Below, in pieces: positions 9,929-19,685 of a DNA stretch of 64,000 bases; the stretch's first letter is position 1; each line of letters opens with the position of its first letter. Under the pieces are notes generated by a model. The model saw only the letters and a list, made by a program, of their open reading frames with translations, did no database searches and was not told the DNA's origin. A program made the position numbers and the translations under genes. This DNA is from an uncultured Dehalococcoidia bacterium (GTDB lineage: Bacteria; Chloroflexota; Dehalococcoidia; Lucifugimonadales; UBA3495): assembly GCA_951812625.1 (NCBI GenBank), contig CATOSP010000002.1, forward strand, positions 62,001-126,000, read 5' to 3'.

Positions 9929-11371
9929 CTAGTCGTCCGTTCCCGAAGCTACTGCGATTCCTGCTTCCGCGACTGGCCCGTCCTGCACGTTGGTCTTGCT
10001 CAGGCCCTGCATATTGGCGTGCCATTGCCGCCAGAACCCTCGCATCTGGAGTTCGTCCACCGTTTGGGCTGGCCTGAGCATACCCCTGGAGATGTCGGAC
10101 CACTCGGTCTCGGTGGCGCGGAAACCAATCTGGCACGATTCCAGGGCTTCCACGTCATCGGGGGTAGCGAAGCCCCCAGGCCCCAGGAAGGTCAGGAAGC
10201 TGTCCAGGCGAGTGGCCAGCATGGCATCCGATTCCTCCCTTGGGACTAGGTGCCAGGCAGTAACCTCCATATTGTCGGGGGCCAGGGGTTCGAAGTACCT
10301 GATGGTGATGGCCATGATGTCGTTGATGACCAGGTTGGGATATATGATGAGGTTCCGGGAAGTATTGGCCATCCGGTAGGCTCGCTCCTCCCCGTATTTC
10401 TCCACCAACCGCTGACGGACTCGCGCTATCGGTTCCCTGGCATCCTCGCCGAATAGCGGGTGCCAATGGGCGATGGGGCGCCCGTGACGGGCCGCGCTCT
10501 CGATGACACAATGGCCGTTGCCCAGGGCCCTGGCAGCGCCGGGGACTCGGTTTGCCATCGGGGGACGGATCCTATCCGCCGCTCCCCGGTCGGCATGGCG
10601 GTATGGGGCGGCGTTCCCAGCCGGTTGCGCGTTGTCGCCGGTCCCGAGACTGGTGATGTAGTCCAGATAGGTCTGGTGGGTCGGGACCAGGTGATACCCA
10701 TCGAGGCTGTTCTCAACCAGCAGCTTCCAGTTGGCCTTCATGTTGTACTTGTTGGAACCTGCGACCACGCGCATCCCCTGCTCGGACTGGTCTACAATCA
10801 GGTCAAGGTAGTCACGGGCATCCGCCAGGTAAGTGACCAGGTCTTCGACATGGGGGTTGAAACTCACGAAGATAAATCCCCGGTAATTTTCGACCCTGGG
10901 CGGTTCCTTCAGGGACAGTTCACTCCGGTCGAAGTAGGGGCCGTAGGCCTCTTCACCGGGGACGCCGATCAGCTCTCCATCGGTGTTGAACGACCAGGCG
11001 TGATAGAAGCACTGGAGGACTTCGGCGTTCCCCTCGTCGCGGCGGCAGATCAGAGCGCCCCGGTGGGGACAGGTATTGAGGAACACCCGTACTTGGCCAT
11101 CCTTGCCGCGAGCAAAGAAAAGTGGCCGACCGGCTATGGTTCGGCGGCGGTAGTCCCCGGGGTTCTCCACTTCCGAATCGTGTCCCAGGTAGATCCAGCA
11201 CCGGTTGAAGATTAACTCTCGTTCCTGCTGGAATAAATCCATGGAGGTCATGGACGAGCGATGGACTCTGAAAATCCCCCTCTGTCGATCGTCGACGATC
11301 AGGTCTTTGATCTCCATAAAGTCACCCGTATCCCACAGGGTCGGCTCGAGTTCGAGGTTGACGTTAGCCAA
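9929..11371 (-). CDS. Rieske aromatic-ring-hydroxylating dioxygenase, alpha subunit
   Basis: The 480-residue catalytic subunit uses O2 and electrons from a ferredoxin/reductase to hydroxylate an aromatic substrate. The Rieske 2Fe-2S ligands are Cys101-x-His103 and Cys121-x-x-His124. The mononuclear iron site is at Asn221-Asp224-His227-His232, in the NSLDGYHLVPTH context. Length and motif spacing fit benzoate/cumate/toluate-type enzymes. No ferredoxin or reductase gene is in the window. The start is TTG with GGAG upstream; an ATG 18 codons later (11317) is a reasonable alternative. The actual aromatic substrate cannot be read from sequence. Confidence 0.88.
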   Translation of the reverse strand: MANVNLELEPTLWDTGDFMEIKDLIVDDRQRGIFRVHRSSMTSMDLFQQERELIFNRCWIYLGHDSEVENPGDYRRRTIAGRPLFFARGKDGQVRVFLNTCPHRGALICRRDEGNAEVLQCFYHAWSFNTDGELIGVPGEEAYGPYFDRSELSLKEPPRVENYRGFIFVSFNPHVEDLVTYLADARDYLDLIVDQSEQGMRVVAGSNKYNMKANWKLLVENSLDGYHLVPTHQTYLDYITSLGTGDNAQPAGNAAPYRHADRGAADRIRPPMANRVPGAARALGNGHCVIESAARHGRPIAHWHPLFGEDAREPIARVRQRLVEKYGEERAYRMANTSRNLIIYPNLVINDIMAITIRYFEPLAPDNMEVTAWHLVPREESDAMLATRLDSFLTFLGPGGFATPDDVEALESCQIGFRATETEWSDISRGMLRPAQTVDELQMRGFWRQWHANMQGLSKTNVQDGPVAEAGIAVASGTDD

Positions 11372-11529
11372 GAGTCAATCTCCAAGGCTGTCAACAAGAA
11401 AAGCCCAAGCACTATCCGTGCGCGGGTGCTGCGCTGGGAAAATGACTGGTATGCGCCTGTACTTACGGACTGGCAGGGCCGCCACTTACCGAGGTCTGTC
11501 TGGTGGTGCAGCCTCTCCCTGGGCGCTGC

Positions 11530-12423
11530 CTACGCTGGCGGGTAGTGCTCCTTCCACCAACGGGCGATGTCCAGGCGGCGGGCGAACCAGACCCCCTCCT
11601 TCTCGGAGGCGTACTTGAGGAACCGGTCAAGTCCAGAGGCCCGGCCCGGCTTTCCGATGATGCGGCAGTGGAGGCCGACAGACATCATCCTTGGGGTGGT
11701 GGTCCCTTCCTCATACAGCATGTCAAAGGACGCCTTGGCGACCTGGAAAAAGTGCTCCGGCGTTAGCAGGTCGCCACGCCAGTACTTGTAGTCGTTGACC
11801 TCCAGCGAGTACGGGACCACCAGCCACGGCTCGTTGTGCACCCTGGTCCAGTAGGGCAGGTCGTCGTTGTAGGCGTTGCAGTCGTACTCGAACCCGCCCT
11901 CTTCGACCACCAGTTCCCGCGTGTTGACGCTGGGACCGTAGCGAGTGTACCAGCCCAGCGGCCGCTGTCCGCAGATGCGTTCGATGGTGTCTACGGCCTC
12001 GCGGATGGCTCGACGTTCATCGTCGCGGTCCATCCGGTAGTACTCTTCCCAGCGGTTGCCGTGGCCCATCACCTCGTGGCCTCGACGAATGGCCTCGGGC
12101 CCAACCTCCGGGTTGCGTTCCAGGGCCTGGGCACAGGCGAAGAAGGTGCCCTTGACGCCGTTCCGGTCGAGTATGTCCATGATGCGCCAGACACCGACGC
12201 GGCTGCCATACTCGAAGAAGGACTCGTTGGCCAGGTCGCGCTCCCCGGGGCCTAGTGGCGATGGAGACTCGCCGGACGTCTCTCCGCTTGGGTCTCCGTC
12301 CAGGGTCGAGTATTCAGAGCCTTCCTCGTAGTTGACCACTACCGAGATGGCGATCCTGGCATCGTTGGGCCACCGGACCTTCGGGAGGTTGGCCCCATAG
12401 CCCACAAAGTCGCGTTCCTGCAT
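11530..12423 (-). CDS. Polysaccharide deacetylase family protein, allantoinase (PuuE) type
   Basis: The 297-residue NodB-fold hydrolase has the PuuE-like features NYEEGSEYS near the N-terminus, FFEYGSRVG, GVKGTFFACAQALERNP, the HEVMGHGNRWEEYY metal region and GWYTRYGPS. This branch contains cofactor-independent allantoinases and related C-N hydrolases, not chitin deacetylases. It lies upstream of the dioxygenase operon on the same strand, about 160 bp away. It may be a separate unit, and its substrate is not established. ATG start at 12423. Confidence 0.8.
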   Translation of the reverse strand: MQERDFVGYGANLPKVRWPNDARIAISVVVNYEEGSEYSTLDGDPSGETSGESPSPLGPGERDLANESFFEYGSRVGVWRIMDILDRNGVKGTFFACAQALERNPEVGPEAIRRGHEVMGHGNRWEEYYRMDRDDERRAIREAVDTIERICGQRPLGWYTRYGPSVNTRELVVEEGGFEYDCNAYNDDLPYWTRVHNEPWLVVPYSLEVNDYKYWRGDLLTPEHFFQVAKASFDMLYEEGTTTPRMMSVGLHCRIIGKPGRASGLDRFLKYASEKEGVWFARRLDIARWWKEHYPPA

Positions 12424-13229
12424 GGCAACCCTCCACGATTCTTGAGTAGCTGAGTCTCTGCGACTACCCGATTTTCGTCCCTTACATTGTACCTGGAATT
12501 TCCACAGCGCTGACTAAAGCGTTTCCGGTCAGCAAGAATGCGACGATCGAGATGGGAATGCGGTTGTGTGGTGTCGGAGATGGCACCACGCCTTCAACGC
12601 CTTCAACTCACAGGTGCTCTCCGGACTCCTGGGCATGGGTCAGTATCCCTTCATGAAGTCGTTCTCGGATGCCCTGGCCCGCGGGCCTCGGTTGAGTTGA
12701 CGCCGAGTGTCCGTTACCCGGCAGCGCACCATGTATGGACTCTCCCATCATCAGATGCGCTGGCTGATGATGTGGCCGATCACGATGTCCCGGTGGCCTG
12801 GGTGGTGCTGGACAAACCTGTATCTAGTACAGGACCGGCTCTGAACACCCACCGCATGACGTTCACATTCCGGCTGCCGGTCCTAGCCCGTTGGAACGTT
12901 GTGACAGGTAGTTCTATTGCCGACGAGTACCGCACTCATTGTATCGATCTAGGAATTGGTAACGTGGACATAATTTCAACTTCATAATAGTGTTGGATGG
13001 GGTTTCCACATACAACTGGGACACGGCAGGATAGCTTGTCTCCCGGTAACAGACATTCTTTAGAGCGCGGGTCCGGCTGTAGGTTGACCCCAAGAGGCCA
13101 CCGGCATCTGCGGTAACTGCAATAGCCTTGCCACGCCGCGCCGTCGGGTTGACACTCGGTAGCGCGCGGATACAATAGACTCAAACTTGGCCTCCACACC
13201 CCCGGACTTTTTATTCGTGAGGACAGACC
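12424..13229. other. 806-bp intergenic region; promoter near its right end
   Basis: This stretch separates the deacetylase gene from the luciferase-like oxidoreductase gene, which are divergent. Frames on both strands are short and show no convincing family motifs. One plus-strand frame at about 12535-12699 could be a gene scar but is not identifiable. A promoter is present at 13149-13176. Confidence 0.5.
13149..13176 (+). promoter_or_regulatory. Sigma-70-type promoter for the LLM oxidoreductase gene
   Basis: A perfect -35 box TTGACA (13149-13154), a 16-bp spacer and a -10 box TACAAT (13171-13176) lie about 53 bp before the ATG at 13230. Confidence 0.7.
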
Positions 13230-14420
13230 ATGATTGACAAGTTTGACAGTCTTTTCGCCGGCCATGTGGACATGGACAACGTCGGCTATACGGGGACTCC
13301 GGTCAACGACCGCTCCTTCTCTGATGAGCACCTGGCCTCCGTGTTCGACAAGTCGGAATCCATAGCCCTGCTCATGGACCGGCTGGGCTATGATACCTTC
13401 TGGATGGCCGAACACCACTTCCAGCCCGAGGGCTATGAGTGCATCCCCAATCTCCTGATGATGGGCGTACACCTGGCCCACATGACCAAGAGCATCAAGA
13501 TCGGATGCGCCTTCAACATCGCCCCCATGTGGCACCCCCTGCGGCTGGCTGAGGATTTCGCCACCGCCGACATCCTGACCGATGGCCGGGTCGTTTTCGG
13601 CGTGGGCCGGGGATACCACACCCGCGAGATTGAGACCTTCGGCGCCCCTCTGCTGGACCAGGACGCCAACCGGGAGATGTTTGAGGAACAGGTGGAGGTC
13701 ATGATGAAGGCCTTCAACGAGCGTTCCTTTTCCCACCACGGCGCTTACTACGACATTCCGCCTGCCGTGCCCTACCGGGGCTACGAGCTTGAGGAGATTA
13801 CCCTGGTGCCCCGGCCCAAGTACCTGCCGGTGGAGTGTTGGCAGCCCATTCAGGGGGGCACCCAGCGCGCGCTGGACTTCATGGCCAAGCACCGCATCAA
13901 GGGCATCATCGGCGGCGGCGTGGCCGAGGGCGGCGTGATGGACAAGACGATGGAGGACTTCCGCGACGCCATTGCGCGCACCGGGCGCGACGTCCAGATG
14001 GGCGAGGACCTGAGCGTGGGGTTCCACTTCTTCCTGGCCGACTCCGAGGAACAGGGCATCAAGGACGCGGCCAAGTTCTACGAGGAAAACGTGAAGATGT
14101 TCGGTCCCCTGCGCCTGCACAGGGGCCTGAGCGAGCAGCAGATGCGCGACATCGCCGACCCGCGCCGTGCGCCGCTGGCCGACCTGCCCACCATGGAGCA
14201 GGCCGTTACATCTGGTGCGGTGTTGTGCGGCCCGCCGGAGCGGGTTATCGAGCAGTTGAAGCAGGTGGAGGAGCGCTATCCCGGCCTGGACCGGGTGGGC
14301 GTCAGCCACCCCGTTGGCACCCCCCAGAACATCATCCTGGAGCAACTGGAGTGGTTCGCCAAGGACGTAATGCCCGCTTTCAAGGGCAAGGTGGAAAGCG
14401 CCGTTCCTGCCGACAATTAG
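13230..14420 (+). CDS. LLM class flavin-dependent oxidoreductase (luciferase-like)
   Basis: The 396-residue protein has the bacterial-luciferase TIM-barrel fold. Visible family blocks are DTFWMAEHHFQPEGYE near residues 50-70, a KIGCAFNIAPMWHPLRLAED segment and the DGRVVFGVGRGYHTREIETFG flavin-binding stretch. Members are FMN- or F420-dependent monooxygenases or dehydrogenases, often numerous in SAR202-type Chloroflexota and linked to degradation of recalcitrant organic matter. The gene stands alone, with its own promoter upstream and a hairpin terminator 27 bp after its stop. The substrate is unknown. Confidence 0.87.
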   Translation: MIDKFDSLFAGHVDMDNVGYTGTPVNDRSFSDEHLASVFDKSESIALLMDRLGYDTFWMAEHHFQPEGYECIPNLLMMGVHLAHMTKSIKIGCAFNIAPMWHPLRLAEDFATADILTDGRVVFGVGRGYHTREIETFGAPLLDQDANREMFEEQVEVMMKAFNERSFSHHGAYYDIPPAVPYRGYELEEITLVPRPKYLPVECWQPIQGGTQRALDFMAKHRIKGIIGGGVAEGGVMDKTMEDFRDAIARTGRDVQMGEDLSVGFHFFLADSEEQGIKDAAKFYEENVKMFGPLRLHRGLSEQQMRDIADPRRAPLADLPTMEQAVTSGAVLCGPPERVIEQLKQVEERYPGLDRVGVSHPVGTPQNIILEQLEWFAKDVMPAFKGKVESAVPADN

Positions 14421-14446
14421 CCGTCAACATCAGTTAGTATTTGGTG

Positions 14447-14471
14447 ACCCCTCTCCACTTTGGAGAGGGGT
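14447..14471 (+). terminator. Rho-independent terminator after the LLM oxidoreductase gene
   Basis: An 11-bp perfect stem (ACCCCTCTCCA / TGGAGAGGGGT) with a 3-nt loop is followed by CTTGTTTT. It lies between the LLM gene and folD. Confidence 0.75.
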
Positions 14472-14553
14472 CTTGTTTTGGGTCTTGTGTCTCTGCGTTG
14501 AGGCCCCCTGATGCCCATGCTATGATTGTCTCCTCAACTGCTTGGGGGATGGT

Positions 14554-15444
14554 TTGGCAGAGATACTTGACGGGGTGGCACTGGCCGCGGAAGTGCGGGG
14601 CCGCGTTGCGGCGGGTGTCGAGGAGATGCAGGGGAAGCATGGAGTGACCCCCGGCCTGGCTGCGGTGCTGGTGGGCGACGACCCGGCTTCGGCGGTGTAT
14701 GTGCGCAACAAGCGGCGGGCCTGCGACGATGTGGGCACGGTCAGCGAGACCTTCCATCTGACCGCCGAGTCGTCAACCGCTGAGGTGGTTGAGTGCGTGG
14801 AGCAGCTCAACCGGGACTCCCGGTTTCATGGCATCCTCATGCAACTGCCTCTTCCGCGCCAGGTCGATGAGCAGACCGTAATCGAGACCATCAGCCCGGA
14901 CAAGGACGTTGACGGCCTGCATCCCCAGAACGTAGGCAAGCTGGTCCAGGGTGTACCGGACTTCGTTCCGGGCACCCCGGCGGGCATACGTGAGATTTTG
15001 GTTCACTATGGCTATGATCCGGCGGGCCAACACGTCGTCATCTGCGGAAGGAGCAACATCGTGGGCCGCCCCCTGGCCAATCTGCTGGTGCAGCGTCAGG
15101 AGGGTGCGAACGCCACGGTTACAGTGTGCCACACCAGGACCAGGGACCTTCCGTCATTCACCCGCAGCGCGGACATACTGGTTGCGGCCATGGGCCAGCC
15201 AGGGATGATCACTGCGGACATGGTGAAAGATGGAGTGGTCGTCATCGACGTGGGTATCACACGTGTCGAGGACCCGTCCCGGCGGCGTGGATACCGCCTG
15301 CAGGGGGACGTGGATTTTGAGCCAGTAGCGGCAAAGGCGGAGGCGATTACTCCAGTACCGGGCGGCGTTGGCCCTATGACCATCGCAATGCTGATGGTCA
15401 ATACGCTGAATGCGGCCCGCATCCATATTCACGGGCGTCCTTAG
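14554..15444 (+). CDS. folD: Bifunctional methylene-THF dehydrogenase/methenyl-THF cyclohydrolase
   Basis: The enzyme interconverts methylene-, methenyl- and 10-formyl-tetrahydrofolate in the cytoplasm with NADP. The first catalytic region is SAVYVRNKRRAC, with the catalytic Lys in YVRNK. Family signatures are GILMQLPLPRQ, the Rossmann motif VVICGRSNIVGRPLANLL and the C-terminal PVPGGVGPMTIAML. The start is taken as TTG at 14554, giving MAEILDGVAL as in other FolD proteins, with GGGGGAT just upstream. A second in-frame TTG at 14542 is less likely. Length (296 residues) is normal. Confidence 0.93.
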   Translation: MAEILDGVALAAEVRGRVAAGVEEMQGKHGVTPGLAAVLVGDDPASAVYVRNKRRACDDVGTVSETFHLTAESSTAEVVECVEQLNRDSRFHGILMQLPLPRQVDEQTVIETISPDKDVDGLHPQNVGKLVQGVPDFVPGTPAGIREILVHYGYDPAGQHVVICGRSNIVGRPLANLLVQRQEGANATVTVCHTRTRDLPSFTRSADILVAAMGQPGMITADMVKDGVVVIDVGITRVEDPSRRRGYRLQGDVDFEPVAAKAEAITPVPGGVGPMTIAMLMVNTLNAARIHIHGRP

Positions 15445-15488
15445 TCCAGCAGAGCCCCTCAAATCTCCTATTCACAACCTTCTCTTGT

Positions 15489-16541
15489 ATGCGCACCGAC
15501 GACTTCGACTACCACCTGCCCTCGGAACTGATCGCCCAGACCCCTCTGGAACACCGCGACTCTTCCCGCCTCTTGGTGCTGGACAGGGCTACCGGCACCG
15601 TCCGGCACAGCCGTTTCTCCGGCATCGGTGAGCATCTGCGTCCTGGCGACCTGATGGTCTTCAACCGGAGCAGGGCCATACCCGCCCGGTTGTACGGGCG
15701 CAGGGAGAGCGGCGGCCGTGTGGAGTTTCTGCTGCTCAGCAGGGTCGAGCCGGGCCTCTGGCGTGCGCTGGCCAGGCCAGGACGGCGGTTGCAACCCGGT
15801 GCAAGGGTGCTGCTGGACGTTCCGGGCCGGCCGTCAGGGAACTTGAGTGTGGACTATGACGTTGAGGTATGCGCCTCTGAGGACGACGGCGTGAAGCTGG
15901 TCAGGTTCGTTGATGAGGGAGTAATCGACCGTTCCGGTCATGCACCGCTGCCGCCATACATCCACACCCGTCTGGAGGACCCGGAGCGGTATCAGACGGT
16001 GTATGCCAGGGACCCTGGCAGCGCGGCCGCTCCCACAGCGGGGTTTCACTTCACCAACAGCCTGCTGGAAGACCTGCGCCGGGCCGGGGTGGAGATGGCC
16101 TTCGTTACCCTGCATGTGGGGTTGGACACCTTCCGCCCGGTGCAGGAGGACGATCCGAGGGAACACAAGATACACACTGAGTACTTCGAGGTTGACTCGG
16201 AGGCGGCGCAGGCACTGCAACGGGCAAAGCGCGAGGGACGGCGCATCATCGCTGTGGGGACCACATCGGTCAGGACGCTGGAACAGGTGGGCCGGGACCT
16301 GGACAATCAGGGCGACGGTAGCATTGGGCCGGGGAGCGGCCAGGCTGACCTGTTCATCCTGCCGGGACACCGCTTCCGGCTGGTGGACGCGATGATCACC
16401 AATTTCCACCTGCCCCGCTCGACGCTGATGATGCTGGTGTCGGCCTTTGCAGGCAGGGAGCGGGTCCTAGAGGCATACCAGGCCGCGATAGTGGAAAGTT
16501 ACAGATTCTACAGCTTCGGCGACGCGATGCTGATTACCTGA
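15489..16541 (+). CDS. queA: S-adenosylmethionine:tRNA ribosyltransferase-isomerase
   Basis: QueA moves the ribosyl part of SAM onto preQ1 in tRNA, the penultimate step of queuosine synthesis. The 350-residue protein starts MRTDDFDYHLPSELIAQTP and carries FSGIGEHLRPGDLMVFNRSR, PPYIHTRLEDPERYQTVYA, AAPTAGFHFT and VHVGL-like and GTTSVRTLE blocks. The C-terminal DAMITNFHLPRSTLMMLVSAF is also characteristic. The gene follows folD by 44 bp on the same strand and probably shares its transcript. No other queuosine genes are in the window. Confidence 0.95.
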   Translation: MRTDDFDYHLPSELIAQTPLEHRDSSRLLVLDRATGTVRHSRFSGIGEHLRPGDLMVFNRSRAIPARLYGRRESGGRVEFLLLSRVEPGLWRALARPGRRLQPGARVLLDVPGRPSGNLSVDYDVEVCASEDDGVKLVRFVDEGVIDRSGHAPLPPYIHTRLEDPERYQTVYARDPGSAAAPTAGFHFTNSLLEDLRRAGVEMAFVTLHVGLDTFRPVQEDDPREHKIHTEYFEVDSEAAQALQRAKREGRRIIAVGTTSVRTLEQVGRDLDNQGDGSIGPGSGQADLFILPGHRFRLVDAMITNFHLPRSTLMMLVSAFAGRERVLEAYQAAIVESYRFYSFGDAMLIT

Positions 16542-16563
16542 CCGGTACTGGAATCGGGAACGG

Positions 16564-16929
16564 TTACGGCAACTGCAATAGCTGGAGGATGTTGCCATCG
16601 GGGTCTTTGAACGTGGCAACCCAGCCGCCCCAGTGTTCTTGCTCCGGGGGCCGGATGAACTCCGCGCCTTGGGAGGACATGCGCCGGTAGGCCTCGTTGA
16701 TGTCGTCCACTCCGAAGTTGGCCATGACCCGGTACGGGTCGCGGGACTCTCCCTGTACCTCTCCGTGCAGGCCCAGGTTGAACCGGAACTCCCGGAACCC
16801 GCCGAACTCGAAGGCTATGAAGTCATCGTGCCTCGCGTGGAGAGGCAGTCCTACCACATCATGGTAGAAGTCGAACATGACGTCCAGATTGTCGGTCCAG
16901 AGGGTTATGCCGATAACACCCGTTATCAT
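16564..16929 (-). CDS. VOC (glyoxalase/bleomycin-resistance) family protein
   Basis: The 121-residue protein has a single vicinal-oxygen-chelate domain. The first beta-alpha-beta-beta-beta unit is GVIGITLWTDNLDVMFDFYHDVVGLPL, and the second ends DPDGNILQLLQL, the standard family ending. Fold members include dioxygenases, isomerases and resistance proteins. Usual metal-binding positions are only partly kept, so the activity is open. The gene is convergent with queA. Confidence 0.75.
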   Translation of the reverse strand: MITGVIGITLWTDNLDVMFDFYHDVVGLPLHARHDDFIAFEFGGFREFRFNLGLHGEVQGESRDPYRVMANFGVDDINEAYRRMSSQGAEFIRPPEQEHWGGWVATFKDPDGNILQLLQLP

Positions 16930-17055
16930 GGCTGTGTCCGTTCGTGGGATTTGCTGCCGGGAAATGACCGGTATTGGCTATGAGGGGTGTATGACTGACC
17001 GTATCTGATGGCAGTGATCAAGGCCATGCGCTGGCCCGCACCGTCGGGAATCAGG

Positions 17056-17505
17056 CTATCCCGTCTGCTGATGTTCCCGCTTTTCAGCGGTGCAGCGGGG
17101 GCACCAACCGTAGAAATCCACCCGCTGCCAGGCGACCTGGAAGTTGGACTGGCGGGAAATTCGGTTCTTGAGCCGAACGACCATGTCCTGGCCAGTGTCG
17201 GTGTCGATGACCTCTTCACAGTTCATGCAAACCAGGTTCACGTGGGGGTCCATGTTGGATTCGTAGCGGGACATCTTCTGGAAGGGCAACTCCTGGATAA
17301 GCCCGCTGCGCTGGAGGACGCCTAGGGTAGAGTAGATGGTCGCAAGGGTCATGGAAGGGAAATGGTCCCGGACCCGCTCATGTATCTGCTGGACGGTCGG
17401 GTGGTCGGTAGAGTTGAGAACAGCCTCGGCGATGGCCAGACGCTGGGGGGTGACGCGCACTTCCCAATGTCTCAGCCGTTCTACCAATTGTTCTTGGGTC
17501 AACAT
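17056..17505 (-). CDS. Fur/PerR-family transcriptional regulator
   Basis: The 149-residue metal-dependent DNA-binding protein has an N-terminal winged helix containing TPQRLAIAEAVL and MTLATIYSTLGVLQRSGLI. The C-terminal dimerisation domain has two CxxC pairs (Cys93/Cys96 and Cys135/Cys138) for structural zinc. His88 in DPHVNLVC fits the regulatory metal site, and overall it looks PerR-like. The ATG at 17505 with GGAG 5 nt upstream is chosen; the frame is open further upstream, but that part looks non-coding. It stands alone, convergent with queA, upstream of the glutamyltransferase homologue. Which metal or peroxide it senses is not determined. Confidence 0.85.
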   Translation of the reverse strand: MLTQEQLVERLRHWEVRVTPQRLAIAEAVLNSTDHPTVQQIHERVRDHFPSMTLATIYSTLGVLQRSGLIQELPFQKMSRYESNMDPHVNLVCMNCEEVIDTDTGQDMVVRLKNRISRQSNFQVAWQRVDFYGWCPRCTAEKREHQQTG

Positions 17506-17731
17506 AGGTTCTCCAAAGAAACGCGCGCGAAATGCAGTGTGCAAGTCAGCAGCAGTCAAGAAGCGCGGCGCAGGCCCGTAGGGGGATAATGCCAAACTAT
17601 ACCTGCAATCCAATCTATTGGCAAGGCGGAGGCACTCCGCCTGGTCTGGTTTCCGCTGCTGAACAATGGGGCAGAACGCCAACAGTCCTGCCCCGGTGAT
17701 GCCTCAGCTATAGCCGATACGGGCACTCACG

Positions 17732-19531
17732 CTACCAGCCTATGGCGTAGCCGATGTCTCCCTTGGGGGCGGCTGCGCCCTGGATCACGCCGCGCTCACC
17801 GTCGTAGCGGATGCCCATTACCTTGCCATTGGACCAGGCTCCGGTCGTCGTCACCTCGTGGCCCCGCTTGGCCAGTTCGTTGGTTACCTCCGCCGGGATG
17901 CGTGACTCAGCCACGATGCGGCCGGGGTAGGCCGGTCTGGGGTAGAAGGACGATGGGAAATGGACGGAGTGGAGCGTGGGGGCGTCCAGAGCCTCCTGCA
18001 GGTTCATCCCGAAGTCCACGTAGTTTATAAAGAACTGGAGGGTCCACTGGTCCTGCCCGTCGCCGCCGGGAGTGCCAAAGACCATGTACGGGTCCCCGTT
18101 CTTGGTCACCAGCGTCGGCGTCAGGGTTGCCCGTGGCCGCTTGCCGGGGGCAAGGGCGTTGGGACGGTCCGGGTTCAGGTAGAACATCTGGCCGCGGGTG
18201 CCGATGGGGAATCCCAGTCCCCGGATAACCGGCGATGTTCCCAGCCATCCGCCGCTCGGTGTGGCGGCAACCATGTTGCCCTCCCGGTCAACGGCGTCCA
18301 GGTGGGTGGTGTCGCCCACGTGGGCGTGGCCCAGCCCCAGGTCGCGGATGTCCCGCGCCGCAACGCCCAGGGCGCGGCGATTGTCCTCGGCGACCAGGGC
18401 AACGTCGAAGTCAGGGATGCCGTATCCGGCGTCTCCGGGGCGCATCTCCAGCGATGCTGACGCTCCGATGAGGTTGCGCCTGCCCGAGGAATACTCCTCG
18501 GACAGCAGCGTCTCCAGTGGTACGCTGTCGAAGTTGGGGTCGCCGTAGTAGGCTTCGCGGTCGGCGAAGGCTAGCTTGGCCGTCTCGATCCAGGTGTGCA
18601 GGTACTCCGGCGAGTTGTGGCCCATGCCGGCGATGTCGAACCCTTCCAGGATGCCAAGCTGTTGCAGGAACACCGGCCCCTGGGTCCAGGGCGGGCACTT
18701 GTAGACCTCCAACCCGCGATAACCGGTCAGGGCCGGTTCCTCAACGTCGGCGTGCCAGTTGGCCATGTCCTCGTAGGACAGGAGGCCAGTATGGGCCTGT
18801 CCGCTGGCGTCCTCTACCGGGTTGTCAGCGATGAACTCGGCGATGCGCTCCGCTATTGGCCCCTTGTAGAAGGCGTCGCGGGCGGCCTGGATACCGGCAG
18901 CCCGGCCTTGGTGTTTGGATTCCTCCTCGGCGCGGCACATCACCTTGAGGGCGTTGGCGAATTCGGGGTTGCGGAAAATTTCGCCGACCTCCGGCACCCG
19001 CCCACCGGGGAAGTAGACCTCGCCGGTGGTGGGGTACAGCTTGGTGTACTTGTCCCAGTCGTTGGAGAGCCGGTCGTGGAGCCGCTGGTACATTGGATAC
19101 CCGTTCTCCGCCAGGTGTATGGCGGGTTGAAGTATCTCGGAGAAGCTCATGGTGCCGAACCGGGCAACCGCTGTCGCCCAGGTGTCCACCACCGCCGGGA
19201 CACAGGCGGGCAAATACCCGTCGCCGGGAATCAGGTCGATGCCGTTCTCCCGGCACCAGTCGATGGTAAACGCCTTGGGCGCGCTGCCCATGCCGCTGAT
19301 GGCATAGGTTTTCCTGTCCCTTGCGGAGTAGATGAGGGTCGGCACCTCACCGCCGATGCCGTTGCTTGCGGGTTCCAGCAGGTTGAGGCAGAAGCACATC
19401 GCTGCCGCGGCGTCGATGGCGTTCCCTCCCTGCTCCATGATGCGGAAACCAGCCGCAGTGGCCAGGTAGTGCCCGGAGGTCACCACGCCTCGGGTGCCCA
19501 TGATCACCGGTCTCGTGGTAAATGTTGCCAT
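17732..19531 (-). CDS. Gamma-glutamyltransferase family protein (Ntn hydrolase)
   Basis: The 599-residue protein is made as one chain and should cleave itself before the nucleophile Thr408 in GDTTHLDAVD, giving large and small subunits. N-terminal GGNAIDAAAAMCFCLNLLEP and the small-subunit stretches ATPSGGW, RPRATLTPTLV and GTPGGDGQDQWTLQ are family marks. No signal peptide is apparent, so it may work in the cytoplasm. Such paralogues often act on substrates other than glutathione. ATG start with GGGAGG 5 nt upstream. It is divergent from the ASKHA gene. Confidence 0.87.
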   Translation of the reverse strand: MATFTTRPVIMGTRGVVTSGHYLATAAGFRIMEQGGNAIDAAAAMCFCLNLLEPASNGIGGEVPTLIYSARDRKTYAISGMGSAPKAFTIDWCRENGIDLIPGDGYLPACVPAVVDTWATAVARFGTMSFSEILQPAIHLAENGYPMYQRLHDRLSNDWDKYTKLYPTTGEVYFPGGRVPEVGEIFRNPEFANALKVMCRAEEESKHQGRAAGIQAARDAFYKGPIAERIAEFIADNPVEDASGQAHTGLLSYEDMANWHADVEEPALTGYRGLEVYKCPPWTQGPVFLQQLGILEGFDIAGMGHNSPEYLHTWIETAKLAFADREAYYGDPNFDSVPLETLLSEEYSSGRRNLIGASASLEMRPGDAGYGIPDFDVALVAEDNRRALGVAARDIRDLGLGHAHVGDTTHLDAVDREGNMVAATPSGGWLGTSPVIRGLGFPIGTRGQMFYLNPDRPNALAPGKRPRATLTPTLVTKNGDPYMVFGTPGGDGQDQWTLQFFINYVDFGMNLQEALDAPTLHSVHFPSSFYPRPAYPGRIVAESRIPAEVTNELAKRGHEVTTTGAWSNGKVMGIRYDGERGVIQGAAAPKGDIGYAIGW

Positions 19532-19673
19532 CTTTCCCTCCCGGAATGGTTATTGCCGAGCAGACCGCATCGGCGAAGCATTTTGCACAGTTTACACCTT
19601 TATGACTGTGGCGGCACCCAACGGTCTTCTGGCCCATGACTGTCCTGTTCCCGGCTACCATTATCCTCCGTGC

Positions 19674-19679
19674 TAAAAT
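19674..19679 (+). promoter_or_regulatory. -10 box abutting the ASKHA gene start (leaderless candidate)
   Basis: TAAAAT ends 6 nt before the ATG at 19686. No ribosome-binding site can fit between them. The expected transcription start falls at or next to the A of the start codon. Confidence 0.45.
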
Positions 19680-19685
19680 CCTCCC

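Noticed and set aside
12538..12987. 149-codon plus-strand frame between the deacetylase and LLM genes
   Set aside because: Composition is unlike the real genes here, there is no ribosome-binding site, and no motif is recognised.
12936..14345. 469-codon minus-strand frame opposite the luciferase-like gene
   Set aside because: Antisense shadow; the plus-strand gene has full family motifs, a promoter and a terminator.
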